Assembly (NCBI GenBank): GCA_014654775.1
Contig: JACVZW010000007.1
Span: 186,001 to 250,000, forward strand
DNA length: 64,000 nucleotides
Reading direction: 5' to 3'
Source: Paracoccaceae bacterium
GTDB lineage: Bacteria; Pseudomonadota; Alphaproteobacteria; Rhodobacterales; Rhodobacteraceae
The notes beneath the pieces are model-generated. The model ran no database searches, was not told where the DNA came from, and saw only the letters and a list, made by a program, of their open reading frames with translations. The position numbers were made by a program, and so were the translations under genes. Positions 8,735 through 19,318 of this stretch are shown piece after piece (the stretch's first letter is position 1; each line of letters opens with the position of its first letter).

Positions 8735-10303
8735 ATGGCCGGAACCTTCGACGCAGTCCTGATCGGGGCGGGCCACAACACGCTGGCCGCCGCCCTGCAT
8801 CTGTCGGCCAAGGGCTGGCGGGTGGGGGTGTTCGAACAGGCCCCCGTCGCAGGCGGCGCGGTCAAGACCGGGGACTATACTCTGCCGGGGTTCCGGCATG
8901 ACTGGGCGGCAATGAACCTGTCCCTCTTCGCCGGCAGCCCGTTTTTCAAGGCCCATGGGGCAGAGCTCAGCCGCCACGGCTGCGACTTCGTTCCGGTGAA
9001 CCGCCCCTTCGCCTCGTCCTTCCCGGATGGCACGTGGGCGGGCGTCTCTACCGACATGGCTGAAACGCTGGCCACCTTCCGTGCCCTGTCCCGCCGCGAT
9101 GCAGAGACATGGGAGGGCCTCGTCGCGCGATTCGGGGCCGAGGCGCCGCATCTCTTCGGCCTCCTCGGGTCCAAGATGACATTCCGTGCGCTTGCATATT
9201 TCATGTTCAAAACGTTCCGCGCCAAGGGGGCGGGCGGCACGCTGGATTTCACTCGCTTCCTGCTGTCCTCGCCTCGGGCTTGGCTGGAAGAGACCTTTGA
9301 ACACCCCCATATCCGTGCGCTCCTTGCCGCATGGGGGATGCATCTGGATTTTGCCCCCGATATCGCGGGGGGCGCGATGTTCCCCTATCTGGAAGGCATG
9401 GCGGGGCAGGCCTTCGGCATGGCACTCGGCAAGGGCGGGGCGGATGTGATCGTCACGGCGCTGACCGCCGCCATCACCGCACGCGGCGGGGTGGTGGAAA
9501 CCGGCACGCCCGTCGCCCGCATCCTGCGCGACGGGAGCCGCGCCACGGGTATCGAACTGGCTGATGGCCGCCGCATCACCGCCAACCGCGCCGTGATCGC
9601 GGGCGTGGCGCCCCGCGCGCTGACCCGCCTGACGGGCGAGACAACGCCCGCCTTCGACCGCAGCATGGCGGCCTTCCGCCACGCCCCCGGCACGATGATG
9701 ATCCACCTCGCGATGGACGGCCTGCCCGACTGGCGCGCAGGCCCCGAATTGCAGCGCTTCGCGTATGTCCACCTCGCCCCCAGCCTCGACCAGATGGCGC
9801 GCACCTATGCCCAGTCGCAGGCAGGGCTTCTGCCGGATGAGCCGATCCTCGTCGTAGGCCAGCCCACCGTCTTCGATCCCTCCCGCGCACCCGCAGGCAA
9901 GCATGTGCTTTGGGTGCAGGTCCGCATGGCCCCCGGCACGATCACGGGCGACGCCAAGGGAGAGATCGGGGCGACCGACTGGACCACAGCCGCCGAACCC
10001 TTTGCCGACCGCGCGCTTGCGATCCTCGAGGCGCATGCCCCCGGCACGACGGCCAAGATCCTTGCACGTCGGATCGTGACGCCCGTGGAACTGGAGGCCG
10101 ACAACCCCAACCTGATCGGCGGCGATCAGGTCTGCGGCAGCCACCACCTGTCGCAGAACTTCGTCTTCCGGCCCGCGCGCGGCCATGCCGACGGGTCCAC
10201 GCCGCTGGCCAATCTGCACCTGACCGGGGCTGCCGTCTGGCCGGGCGCTGGCACCGGGGCGGGATCGGGATACCTTCTGGCGCGCAAACTCGCCGGAAAC
10301 TGA
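8735..10303 (+). CDS. NAD(P)/FAD-dependent oxidoreductase, phytoene-desaturase-like (copy 2)
   Basis: This 522-residue flavoprotein has the same architecture as the enzyme at 6244-7809. The Rossmann motif AVLIGAGHNTLAAALHLSAKG is followed by APVAGGAVKTGDYTLPGFRHD, and the C-terminus carries LHLTGAAVWPGAGTGAGSGYLL. ATG 8735 was preferred over an upstream in-frame ATG at 8693, which lies inside the AT-rich dyad. The chosen start has a GGGGAGAG ribosome site 4 bases ahead. It heads the rightward operon with the ABC importer genes, 37 bases before the binding-protein gene. The substrate is unknown. Confidence 0.8.
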   Translation: MAGTFDAVLIGAGHNTLAAALHLSAKGWRVGVFEQAPVAGGAVKTGDYTLPGFRHDWAAMNLSLFAGSPFFKAHGAELSRHGCDFVPVNRPFASSFPDGTWAGVSTDMAETLATFRALSRRDAETWEGLVARFGAEAPHLFGLLGSKMTFRALAYFMFKTFRAKGAGGTLDFTRFLLSSPRAWLEETFEHPHIRALLAAWGMHLDFAPDIAGGAMFPYLEGMAGQAFGMALGKGGADVIVTALTAAITARGGVVETGTPVARILRDGSRATGIELADGRRITANRAVIAGVAPRALTRLTGETTPAFDRSMAAFRHAPGTMMIHLAMDGLPDWRAGPELQRFAYVHLAPSLDQMARTYAQSQAGLLPDEPILVVGQPTVFDPSRAPAGKHVLWVQVRMAPGTITGDAKGEIGATDWTTAAEPFADRALAILEAHAPGTTAKILARRIVTPVELEADNPNLIGGDQVCGSHHLSQNFVFRPARGHADGSTPLANLHLTGAAVWPGAGTGAGSGYLLARKLAGN

Positions 10304-10340
10304 AAAAGACCAAAGAAAACCACCAACAGGGAAAACGACC

Positions 10341-11867
10341 ATGAACCTCAACCGCCGGAGCCTTCTGAAGCTCTCAGCCGCCACGATGGCCGCAGGCACG
10401 ATCGGCCTGCCGACCTTCGCGCAAGCGATCGATGAACTGGTGATCGCCTATAACGTCAACCTGCCGTCGTGGGACCCCACCGTCGGGCCCAGCGCGGTGA
10501 ACCCCACCATTCAGGGCATCTACCAGTCGGTCTTCGACCAGTACATCTTGCAGCAGCCCGACCTGTCGCCCGCCCCCGGCCTGTTGACCGAATGGGGCTG
10601 GAACGAAGATCGCACGCAGGTCTGGATGACGGTGCGCGAAGGCGTCACCTGGCATGACGGGTCGCCCTTCACGGCCGAGGATGTGGCCTGGAGCCTTGCC
10701 CGCGTCGCCAATCCCGAGACAGGCAGCCCGATCCAGTTCGTTTGGGGCACGCTCGCCAATCACCGGGTCGAGGGCAACCGTGTCATCGCGGATGTGGCAC
10801 AGTTTGACCCCACCATCTTCAAATGGATGTATTTCCTGACCGGTTATGTCCTGCCCAAGGCCTATTACGAAAAGGTGGGTCCCGAAGGGTTCGAGGCCGC
10901 GCCCATCGGCACCGGCCCCTATATGGTTGAAAAGTTCGAACGGAACGCCTTCGTCCGCCTGAAGGCCAACGCGAACTACTGGGGCGGCAAGCCCGATTTC
11001 GACACGGTCACGATCAAGTTCGTCACAGATGCCGCCGCGCGGGTGGCCGAGGTTGAATCGGGCAATGCCCATGTCACGCTGGAAGTGCCTTACGAGGAGT
11101 ATGACCGCCTGACGCAGAACGGTCCGTTGGCCGGGCTTGCCCAGCCGATCTCGGATATCGGCATGATCTTCCTGAACGACATCGAGGTGATGACAGACCC
11201 GAACGTCCGCAAGGCGGCTGCTCACGCCATCGACAAGCAGGCGATCATCGACCGGCTGCTGTCGGGCTATGGCGTCAAGATCGACACGCTGCAGACCCCG
11301 CAATACGCGGCCTTCGATGCCTCGATCACCGTGCCCTATGACGAGGCCAAGGCGATCGAACTGCTGGCGGCTTCGGGGTACGGACCGGATAACCCGGTGA
11401 AGTTCAAGATCCAGACGACGCGCGGCTTCAAGCCCAAGGATTACGAGATGGTGCAGGCCATCGTCGGCCTCTGGCGCAAGGTGGGGATCGAGGCCGAGAT
11501 CGAGGTCTACGAGATTGCCAAGCATTTCGAACTCCGCGGCGCTGACCAGCTTGCCCCGGCGGCCTTCTACAACTGGGGCAATTCGGTGGGCGATCCGACC
11601 ACCTCGACCGGTTTCGCAATGTTCGGCCCCTCGCCCCATTCCGTCTGGGATGGCGAGGATCTGATCGGCATGATCGGCCCGCTTTGGGGCGAGACGGACG
11701 AGGCGAAGCGCATCGAAGGTTGGAAGGCGGTCGACAAGTACATCGCCGAGAACGCGCTGGTCATTCCCCTGTTGCAGTATGTCCAGCCGATCCTTGCCGC
11801 GCCGGGGGTGACGGTGATCTCGCACGCCTCGGGTGCGCTGCTGCCGCATCTGATGAAGCGGGCCTGA
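10341..11867 (+). CDS. ABC transporter substrate-binding protein, family 5 (peptide/nickel/opine type)
   Basis: This 508-residue exported binding protein has a twin-arginine-like signal peptide (NRRSLLKLSAATMAAG, cleavage probable after TFAQA near residue 29). The family-5 motif ENGVTWHDGSPFTAEDVAWSL-type segment is seen here as REGVTWHDGSPFTAEDV (about residues 99-115), and GTGPYMVEKFE lies near 190. It captures substrate in the periplasm for the two permeases and two ATPases that follow. Family-5 proteins bind peptides, opines, glycosides or metal chelates, so the ligand cannot be named. A strong hairpin lies 10 bases after the stop and may favour higher expression of this gene over the permeases. 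Confidence 0.9.
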   Translation: MNLNRRSLLKLSAATMAAGTIGLPTFAQAIDELVIAYNVNLPSWDPTVGPSAVNPTIQGIYQSVFDQYILQQPDLSPAPGLLTEWGWNEDRTQVWMTVREGVTWHDGSPFTAEDVAWSLARVANPETGSPIQFVWGTLANHRVEGNRVIADVAQFDPTIFKWMYFLTGYVLPKAYYEKVGPEGFEAAPIGTGPYMVEKFERNAFVRLKANANYWGGKPDFDTVTIKFVTDAAARVAEVESGNAHVTLEVPYEEYDRLTQNGPLAGLAQPISDIGMIFLNDIEVMTDPNVRKAAAHAIDKQAIIDRLLSGYGVKIDTLQTPQYAAFDASITVPYDEAKAIELLAASGYGPDNPVKFKIQTTRGFKPKDYEMVQAIVGLWRKVGIEAEIEVYEIAKHFELRGADQLAPAAFYNWGNSVGDPTTSTGFAMFGPSPHSVWDGEDLIGMIGPLWGETDEAKRIEGWKAVDKYIAENALVIPLLQYVQPILAAPGVTVISHASGALLPHLMKRA

Positions 11868-11877
11868 TCCGGGACAG

Positions 11878-11974
11878 CCGGGGGGGCATCCGCCCCCCCG
11901 GACCCCCCTCTTCGCTCTTGCCCAGCCACAGGCCCGGGGAAAGGCGTTGTATGAGTATTTGGACCAAGATGAAG
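11878..11974 (-). repeat. Composite intergenic repeat, copy A (G/C-tract hairpin plus 22-mer)
   Basis: A perfect 10-bp hairpin, CCGGGGGGGC-ATCC-GCCCCCCCGG (11878-11901), is followed by spacer and by the 22-mer GAGTATTTGGA...AAGATGAAG (11953-11974). Read on the minus strand, it has the same order as copies B (31347-31446) and C (61089-61190): 22-mer first, G/C hairpin second. It lies between the binding-protein and permease genes, where the hairpin could stabilise or terminate the upstream transcript. Confidence 0.7.
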
Positions 11975-12027
11975 ACAGGCAGGTCCACGCGGACGGGCCG
12001 CCATCGGCAGAGGCAACGGGCAGGGCA

Positions 12028-13032
12028 GTGATCAGACTTCTGGCAACGCGGCTGTTGACCACGCTTGTCACCCTTGCTGGGGTGGCGGTGATCGTCTTCT
12101 TCGTGATCCGGGTCGTGCCCGGCAATCCCATCGCGATGATGCTGCCCCCCGGGGCGACCGATGAGGATATCGCCCGCCTCTCGGCGCTTTATGGGCTGGA
12201 CAAGCCCATGGTCACCCAATTCGGCATCTGGGTCGCGGGCGTGCTGCAAGGCGACTTCGGCACGTCGATCACCACGCGGCAACCGGTCCTTGACCTTGTG
12301 CTGGGACGGCTGCCTGCAACGCTGGAACTGGCGATCATGGCGCTTGTCTTGGCGGTGATCCTTGGCGGGACGGCGGCCTTGATCGGCACGCGTTTCCGCG
12401 GCGGGCGGCGCGAGGGGGCCATCGACGTGGCCAACGGCATGGCCCTGTCGGTGCCAGATTTCCTCTGGGGGCTGGTGCTGATCCTGCTTTTCGGCGTGCT
12501 CTGGCCGATTTTCCATATCTCGGGCCGGGTGACGCCCTCGCTGGATTTGCCCTTCACCACCGATTTCTACCTCTTTGAAAGCCTGCTGCGCCTGCGTTTC
12601 GACCTTTGGGCCGACATCGTGGCGCATATGTTCATGCCCGCCTTGGCGCTGGCCATCCCTTTGGCCGCGATCATCGGGCAGCTTTTGAAGCAGAGCCTGA
12701 AAGAGACGATGAACCTCGACTACGTCACCCTCGCCCGCACCAAGGGCTATGGCGAGACGCGGGTCATCCTGCGCGAGGCGCTGCGCAACGCCGCCCTGCC
12801 CACGCTGACGCTGGTGGGGGTGCAGTTCACCTTCCTGATCGGGGGCACGGTCATCATCGAACGGCTCTTTTCCTATGAAGGCCTTGGCAACATGGCCATC
12901 GATGCCGTCATCAACCGCGACCTGCCGCTGATCCAAGGCATAGTCTTGCTCTTCGCGCTGATCTTTACCGGGGTGAACCTGATCGTCGATCTGCTCTATG
13001 CCGTCCTGAACCCAAGGCTGCGCCATGCTTGA
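12028..13032 (+). CDS. ABC transporter permease (DppB/OppB type)
   Basis: This is a 334-residue inner-membrane permease with about six predicted membrane segments. The first lies at LLTTLVTLAGVAVIVFFVIRVVPGNP. The following PPGATDEDIARLSALYGLDKP is typical for DppB. The EAA loop near the C-terminal half reads NLDYVTLARTKGYGETRVILREALRNAALP. GTG 12028 was chosen because the longer ATG start at 11947 would translate the intergenic repeat. It overlaps the next permease gene by 8 bases. Confidence 0.9.
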   Translation: MIRLLATRLLTTLVTLAGVAVIVFFVIRVVPGNPIAMMLPPGATDEDIARLSALYGLDKPMVTQFGIWVAGVLQGDFGTSITTRQPVLDLVLGRLPATLELAIMALVLAVILGGTAALIGTRFRGGRREGAIDVANGMALSVPDFLWGLVLILLFGVLWPIFHISGRVTPSLDLPFTTDFYLFESLLRLRFDLWADIVAHMFMPALALAIPLAAIIGQLLKQSLKETMNLDYVTLARTKGYGETRVILREALRNAALPTLTLVGVQFTFLIGGTVIIERLFSYEGLGNMAIDAVINRDLPLIQGIVLLFALIFTGVNLIVDLLYAVLNPRLRHA

Positions 13033-13891
13033 CGCCAAGGGAATGGATGGGCGGTCCCTGATCCGCCGCCGCGCGGGGCTGCGGCTGTGGCTGTCGGCTG
13101 GGTGGCTGACGCTGCTCTGCCTCGCTGCCCTTTTCGCGCCATGGATCGCGCCGAAGGACCCGCTGGCGCAGGACCTCTTCCTAGGCCGCATGCCGCCCTT
13201 CTGGATGGCCGGATCAGAGCCCGGCTACTGGCTGGGGACCGACAGCCTTGGCCGCGACGTGCTGTCCCGCATCATCCATGGCGCGCGGGTCGCGCTGACT
13301 GTGGCGCTGGTCGCGGGCGTGATCACCTGCCTGATCGGGGCGACGCTCGGCCTTCTGGCAGGGTTCCTGCGCGGCTGGGTGGACATGGTGATCTCGCGCC
13401 TGATCGACATCTGGATGGCCTTCCCGCCCGTGCTCTTTTCCATCCTGCTGATCGCCGTGCTCGGCCCCGGCCTGATCTCCATCATCATCGCGATCGTGGT
13501 GATCGACTGGACCCGCTTTGCCCGCGTCGTGCGGGCTGAGGCGATGGCGCAGGGCGCGATGGACTATGTCGCCTCGGCCCGCGTGGCGGGACGCGGGCGC
13601 ATCGGCATCATGCTGCGCGAGATCCTGCCCAATGTCCTGCCCACCATCTGCGTTCTGTTGACCCTGGAAATGGGCATCGCCGTGATCGTCGAGGCGATCC
13701 TGAGCTTCGTGAACCTCTCTATTTCGACCGATGATCCGACATGGGGGGGCATGATCTCGGAAGGCCGCACCGCCATCCATCAGGCCTGGTGGGTGCTGGT
13801 CTTTCCGCTGATCACGCTGTTCCTCACCGTCCTTTCCTTCAGCCAATTGGGCGAGGGATTGAAGGACCGTTTCGATCCGGTGCTGCGATGA
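13025..13891 (+). CDS. ABC transporter permease (DppC/OppC type)
   Basis: This 288-residue permease partners the preceding DppB-type protein. The pattern FAPWIAPKDPLAQDL...YWLGTDSLGRDVLSRIIHGAR (about residues 40-85) is the DppC signature. The EAA loop reads AMDYVASARVAGRGRIGIMLREILPNVLP (about 178-206). The C-terminus has PTWGGMISEGR, as usual for the family. The start overlaps dppB-like by 8 bases and the stop overlaps the ATPase gene (ATGA), indicating translational coupling. Confidence 0.9.
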   Translation: MLDAKGMDGRSLIRRRAGLRLWLSAGWLTLLCLAALFAPWIAPKDPLAQDLFLGRMPPFWMAGSEPGYWLGTDSLGRDVLSRIIHGARVALTVALVAGVITCLIGATLGLLAGFLRGWVDMVISRLIDIWMAFPPVLFSILLIAVLGPGLISIIIAIVVIDWTRFARVVRAEAMAQGAMDYVASARVAGRGRIGIMLREILPNVLPTICVLLTLEMGIAVIVEAILSFVNLSISTDDPTWGGMISEGRTAIHQAWWVLVFPLITLFLTVLSFSQLGEGLKDRFDPVLR

Positions 13892-14751
13892 CCTACCTCT
13901 CCATCCGCGACCTCTCTGTCCGGCTGAAGGGTGGCCCGTCCCTGCTGCGCCGGGTGTCCCTGGACGTAGAGCCGGGCGAGGTGCGGGGGTTGGTGGGGGA
14001 ATCCGGCGCGGGCAAGTCGATGATCGGCAAGGCGGTGCTGGGCATCCTGCCGCCCTCGGTCGAAATCACGGGGGGCCAGATCCTGCTGGACGGCACCGAT
14101 CTGCTGACCTTGCCCCCCAAAGACCGCCGCCGCCGCATTGGGGCCAGTTGCGCGCTGATCCCGCAGGACCCGCTGACCGCGCTGAACCCCAGCCATCGCA
14201 TCGGGCCACAGATCACCGACCGTCTGGTCGATATCCTCGGCTGGACGCGGGCGGATGCAGAGGCGCGCGCCAAGGCGCTTCTGGCCGAGGTGCAGATCCC
14301 CGATCCCGACCGCGTTCTGCGCGCCTATCCGCATGAACTGTCGGGCGGGATGCGGCAGCGCATCCTGATCGCAAGCGCCTTCGCCGCCGAACCGAAGCTG
14401 ATCGTGGCGGATGAACCGACCACGGCGCTCGACGTGACGGTGCAGAAGCAGATCCTGAAATTGATCGCCGGGATGCAGGCGCGGCACGGCACAGCGCTGT
14501 TGTTCGTCACCCATGACCTTGGCGTCGTGTCGAAGGTGTGCCAGTACCTCTCCGTCCTTTATGCCGGGATGGTGGTCGAGGATGCGACGGTGGTCGATTT
14601 CTTCGCCGCCCCGCGCCATGCCTATTCCGCCGCCCTTCTGGCCGCGACGCCGAAATACACCGATCCCGCCGCCGGGCTTAACCCCGTGCCTGATGCAGTG
14701 ATCGACGCCGTCCGCGCCGAAGTCGCGGCCTTCGATCGGGGTTCGGCATGA
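13888..14751 (+). CDS. ABC transporter ATP-binding protein (DppD/OppD type)
   Basis: This 287-residue ATPase of the importer has Walker A GESGAGKS (about residues 37-44), a Q-loop IPQDP, signature LSGGMRQR and Walker B LIVADEPTTALD. Switch region VTHDLGVV follows. ATG 13888 overlaps the permease stop by 4 bases (ATGA), which decides the start over an upstream in-frame ATG inside the permease gene. The C-terminal oligopeptide-ABC region is short compared with DppD of enterics (about 330 residues), but the core is intact. Confidence 0.9.
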   Translation: MTYLSIRDLSVRLKGGPSLLRRVSLDVEPGEVRGLVGESGAGKSMIGKAVLGILPPSVEITGGQILLDGTDLLTLPPKDRRRRIGASCALIPQDPLTALNPSHRIGPQITDRLVDILGWTRADAEARAKALLAEVQIPDPDRVLRAYPHELSGGMRQRILIASAFAAEPKLIVADEPTTALDVTVQKQILKLIAGMQARHGTALLFVTHDLGVVSKVCQYLSVLYAGMVVEDATVVDFFAAPRHAYSAALLAATPKYTDPAAGLNPVPDAVIDAVRAEVAAFDRGSA

Positions 14752-15548
14752 CAGACCTCTACCAGATCGCGGACCTGCGCCTGTCCTTGGCCGACATGAC
14801 GGCGAAACCCCTTTTCGGCACCGCGCCGCGGATCGAGATTCTGAAGGGCCTCTCCTTCACCATTCCCAAGGGCGCGGTGGTGGGCATCGTCGGCGGCTCC
14901 GGCTCCGGCAAATCCACGCTGGGCCGCGCGCTGGTGCGTCTGCTGGAACCCTCGGGCGGCACCATTCGCTTCGATGGGACGGACATCACCCACCTGACTG
15001 AACCCGATCTGCGCCCGCTGCGCCGCCGTTTCCAGATGATCTTTCAGGACCCGATGTCCTCGCTCAACCCGCGCCACCGGGTGGGCACGATCATCGCCGA
15101 ACCGCTGCGCCTGCATGGGCTGGACGCGATCCCTGACCGCGTCGCCCGCGCGCTGCACCATGTGGGCCTGCCGCAGGCCTTCGCCACCCGCTTCCCGCAT
15201 GAATTGTCGGGCGGTCAGCGCCAGCGCGTCGGCATCGCCCGCGCCATCGCCCTTGAACCCGATTTCATCCTTGCCGATGAAATCGTCTCGGGCCTCGATG
15301 TCTCATCGCAGGCGCAGGTCCTGAACCTGCTGGAACGGCTGGTGGCCGAGCTTGGCCTGACTCTGGCCTTCATCAGCCATGACCTGTCGGTCATCCGCCG
15401 CCTCTGCCAGCGCACCATCGTCCTGCACCGGGGCGAGATCGTGGAAGATCGACCCACCGCCGACCTCTTCGCGGCGCCAAAGGCCGCATATACACGCGAC
15501 CTCTTGGAGGCGATCCCACTCCCCGACCCTGCTCAGCCCTGGGTCTGA
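14748..15548 (+). CDS. ABC transporter ATP-binding protein (DppF/OppF type)
   Basis: This 266-residue second ATPase completes a five-gene importer. It has Walker A GGSGSGKS (near residue 47), Q-loop IFQDPMSSLNPRHRVG, signature LSGGQRQR and Walker B FILADEIVSGLD. The Walker B helix reads DEIVSGLD rather than the more common DEPTSALD; D and E are kept. It overlaps the preceding ATPase by 4 bases, and its 3' end overlaps the convergent thioesterase gene by 16 bases. Confidence 0.9.
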   Translation: MTDLYQIADLRLSLADMTAKPLFGTAPRIEILKGLSFTIPKGAVVGIVGGSGSGKSTLGRALVRLLEPSGGTIRFDGTDITHLTEPDLRPLRRRFQMIFQDPMSSLNPRHRVGTIIAEPLRLHGLDAIPDRVARALHHVGLPQAFATRFPHELSGGQRQRVGIARAIALEPDFILADEIVSGLDVSSQAQVLNLLERLVAELGLTLAFISHDLSVIRRLCQRTIVLHRGEIVEDRPTADLFAAPKAAYTRDLLEAIPLPDPAQPWV

Positions 15549-15991
15549 GGCGGGGCAACCGGCCGCCGTTCCGGCACCTCGGGCGTCATCAGGCTTTCCA
15601 GCTTGGCCTTCACATCTTCCGGCCACAGCATAGAGGTGTGGCTGTCCAGCCAGCTTGCCGCCAGCACCTGCTCCACCGACCAGCGATGTTCCTCGCCGCA
15701 ATGGATCGTGTGCTTCAACCGGACCGAAGATTTCCCCACCTTCAGCACCGTCAGCCGGAACGTCAGCTTGTCGCCAAAGAACGAGGGTTTCGAGAAATCG
15801 CAGGACAGATGCACGGTCGGCGTCCCCCAGCGTTCCTTCCAGATGATCTCGTGCCAAGGCCAGCCGATATGGGCCCAGAATTCCTCCACCACCCCGTTCA
15901 GCATGTTCATGTAGGCCGGGTAATAGGCCGTGCCCGAGATGTCGCAATCCCCGAAATGCAGCATCCGGTCGGTCGTGAAGCAGACGGTCAT
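15533..15991 (-). CDS. Acyl-CoA thioesterase, 4-hydroxybenzoyl-CoA thioesterase-like hotdog protein
   Basis: This 152-residue hotdog-fold protein probably hydrolyses an acyl- or aryl-CoA. The segment MLHFGDCDISGTAYYPAYMNMLNGVVEEFW (about residues 10-39) contains the D-x-D/G-x-xYxxY layout of 4HBT thioesterases. ATG 15991 was chosen because the conserved fold starts at once after it; upstream in-frame sequence is low-complexity. Its position beside the island fits release of an aryl-acyl-CoA product of IorAB, although it is convergent with the importer operon rather than part of it. Confidence 0.8.
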   Translation of the reverse strand: MTVCFTTDRMLHFGDCDISGTAYYPAYMNMLNGVVEEFWAHIGWPWHEIIWKERWGTPTVHLSCDFSKPSFFGDKLTFRLTVLKVGKSSVRLKHTIHCGEEHRWSVEQVLAASWLDSHTSMLWPEDVKAKLESLMTPEVPERRPVAPPQTQG

Positions 15992-16037
15992 GGTATCCCT
16001 CCCTTTTGCGTAGACCGTCCCATATCGGGGGCGAAGG

Positions 16038-16943
16038 TCAAGCCCCCGCCCGCTGCGCCAGCCCCGCCGCGCGCACGACCTCGGCCACCTGCATGAGTTG
16101 CTTTGAGAGGGGAGAGCTTTTCCGCCACACCATCCCGATCCGCCGCGACGGCTGCGCGCCATTGAACCGCGCGATGGCGACATGGGCCGACCGCGTCTCT
16201 ACGGCCACCGCCATTTCCGGGATCAGCGTCACCCCGATCCCCGCCCCCACCATCTGCACCAGCGTCGACAGGCTGCTGCCATCCAGCAACTCACGCGGGG
16301 CGGCCTGCCCTGCATAACAGAACGACAGCGCCTGATCGCGGAAGCAATGCCCTTCTTCCAGCAGCAAAAGCCGCATCTCGCGCAGCTTTTCGGGCTGCGG
16401 CACGGGCTTTTCCGCATCCGCGCCGGGGCGGACCAGCACGAAATCCTCGGCAAAGAGATCGACCTCGGTCAGAAAGGGCTCCGACACCGGCAGCGCGACT
16501 ATGGCCGTGTCCAGCCGCCCCTCCTCCAACTCGCGGATCAGCTTGGGCGTCACCGTCTCGCGCAGATGGATGTCGAGGCCTTCATTCGCCTCGGTCAGCC
16601 GCGCGATGATGGCGGGCAAGAGATAGGGCGCAATCGTCGGGATCACCCCGATCCGCAGCCGCCCCGACAGGCTGCCTCGCGCAGCGCGGGCCATGTCGGC
16701 CAGTTCCTCCACCCCGCGCAGAATCTCGCGCGCGCGGATCAGCACCTCTTCCCCGAACCCCGTCAGCCGCACCTGCCGCGCGCCGCGCTCAAACAGTTCC
16801 GACCCCAGCACCTCTTCCATCTCGCGGATCTGCATCGACAGCGCAGGCTGCGAAATGGCGCAGGTCTCTGCCGCACGGCCGAAATGGCCATGCCGCGCCA
16901 AGGCATCGAAATAGCGAAGCTGTTTCAGGGTCAGGTTCAACAT
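16038..16943 (-). CDS. oxyR: OxyR-type LysR regulator of hydrogen peroxide response
   Basis: This 301-residue LysR-family regulator has the N-terminal helix-turn-helix HFGRAAETCAISQPALSMQIREMEEVLG (about residues 20-47). The effector domain contains EEGHCFRDQALSFC near residues 198-211. This carries the two redox cysteines eight residues apart that define peroxide-sensing OxyR. It is divergent from katG with a 138-base gap, the classical arrangement in which oxidised OxyR activates the catalase-peroxidase gene. A palindrome overlaps its own start codon, suggesting autoregulation. Confidence 0.93.
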   Translation of the reverse strand: MLNLTLKQLRYFDALARHGHFGRAAETCAISQPALSMQIREMEEVLGSELFERGARQVRLTGFGEEVLIRAREILRGVEELADMARAARGSLSGRLRIGVIPTIAPYLLPAIIARLTEANEGLDIHLRETVTPKLIRELEEGRLDTAIVALPVSEPFLTEVDLFAEDFVLVRPGADAEKPVPQPEKLREMRLLLLEEGHCFRDQALSFCYAGQAAPRELLDGSSLSTLVQMVGAGIGVTLIPEMAVAVETRSAHVAIARFNGAQPSRRIGMVWRKSSPLSKQLMQVAEVVRAAGLAQRAGA

Positions 16944-16956
16944 AAGTTAATCTTAT
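16942..16956. promoter_or_regulatory. OxyR/LysR-type operator in oxyR-katG divergent region
   Basis: ATAAG-TTAAT-CTTAT is a perfect 5-bp inverted repeat with a 5-base centre. It contains the LysR T-N11-A pattern and resembles the OxyR half-site ATAG-N7-CTAT. It overlaps the oxyR start codon, about 125 bases upstream of the katG ATG. A more degenerate AT-rich stretch continues to about 16985 and could hold the second OxyR dimer half and the katG -35 region. Confidence 0.6.
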
Positions 16957-16982
16957 CGTTGCAATCAGAAAATCCAACTTAA

Positions 16983-19247
<2,265 letters not shown>

Positions 19248-19268
19248 TCGGCGTCACGGCAACAGAAA

Positions 19269-19304
19269 GGGGCGCCCCGGGAAACCGGGGCGCCCCTTCC
19301 TTTT
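19269..19304 (+). terminator. Rho-independent terminator of katG
   Basis: GGGGCGCCCCGG and CCGGGGCGCCCC form a perfect 12-bp stem around a GAAA tetraloop, followed by TTCCTTTT. It starts 22 bases after the katG stop and lies before the convergent protease gene, so it may act in both directions (AAGG precedes the stem on the other side). Confidence 0.9.
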
Positions 19305-19318
19305 CTCCGAACGGGTGA

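Noticed and set aside
8435-10399. 654-residue minus-strand frame opposite the second FAD enzyme
   Set aside because: The plus-strand frame encodes a clear flavoprotein; the minus frame also crosses into the cyclase gene and shows no family features.
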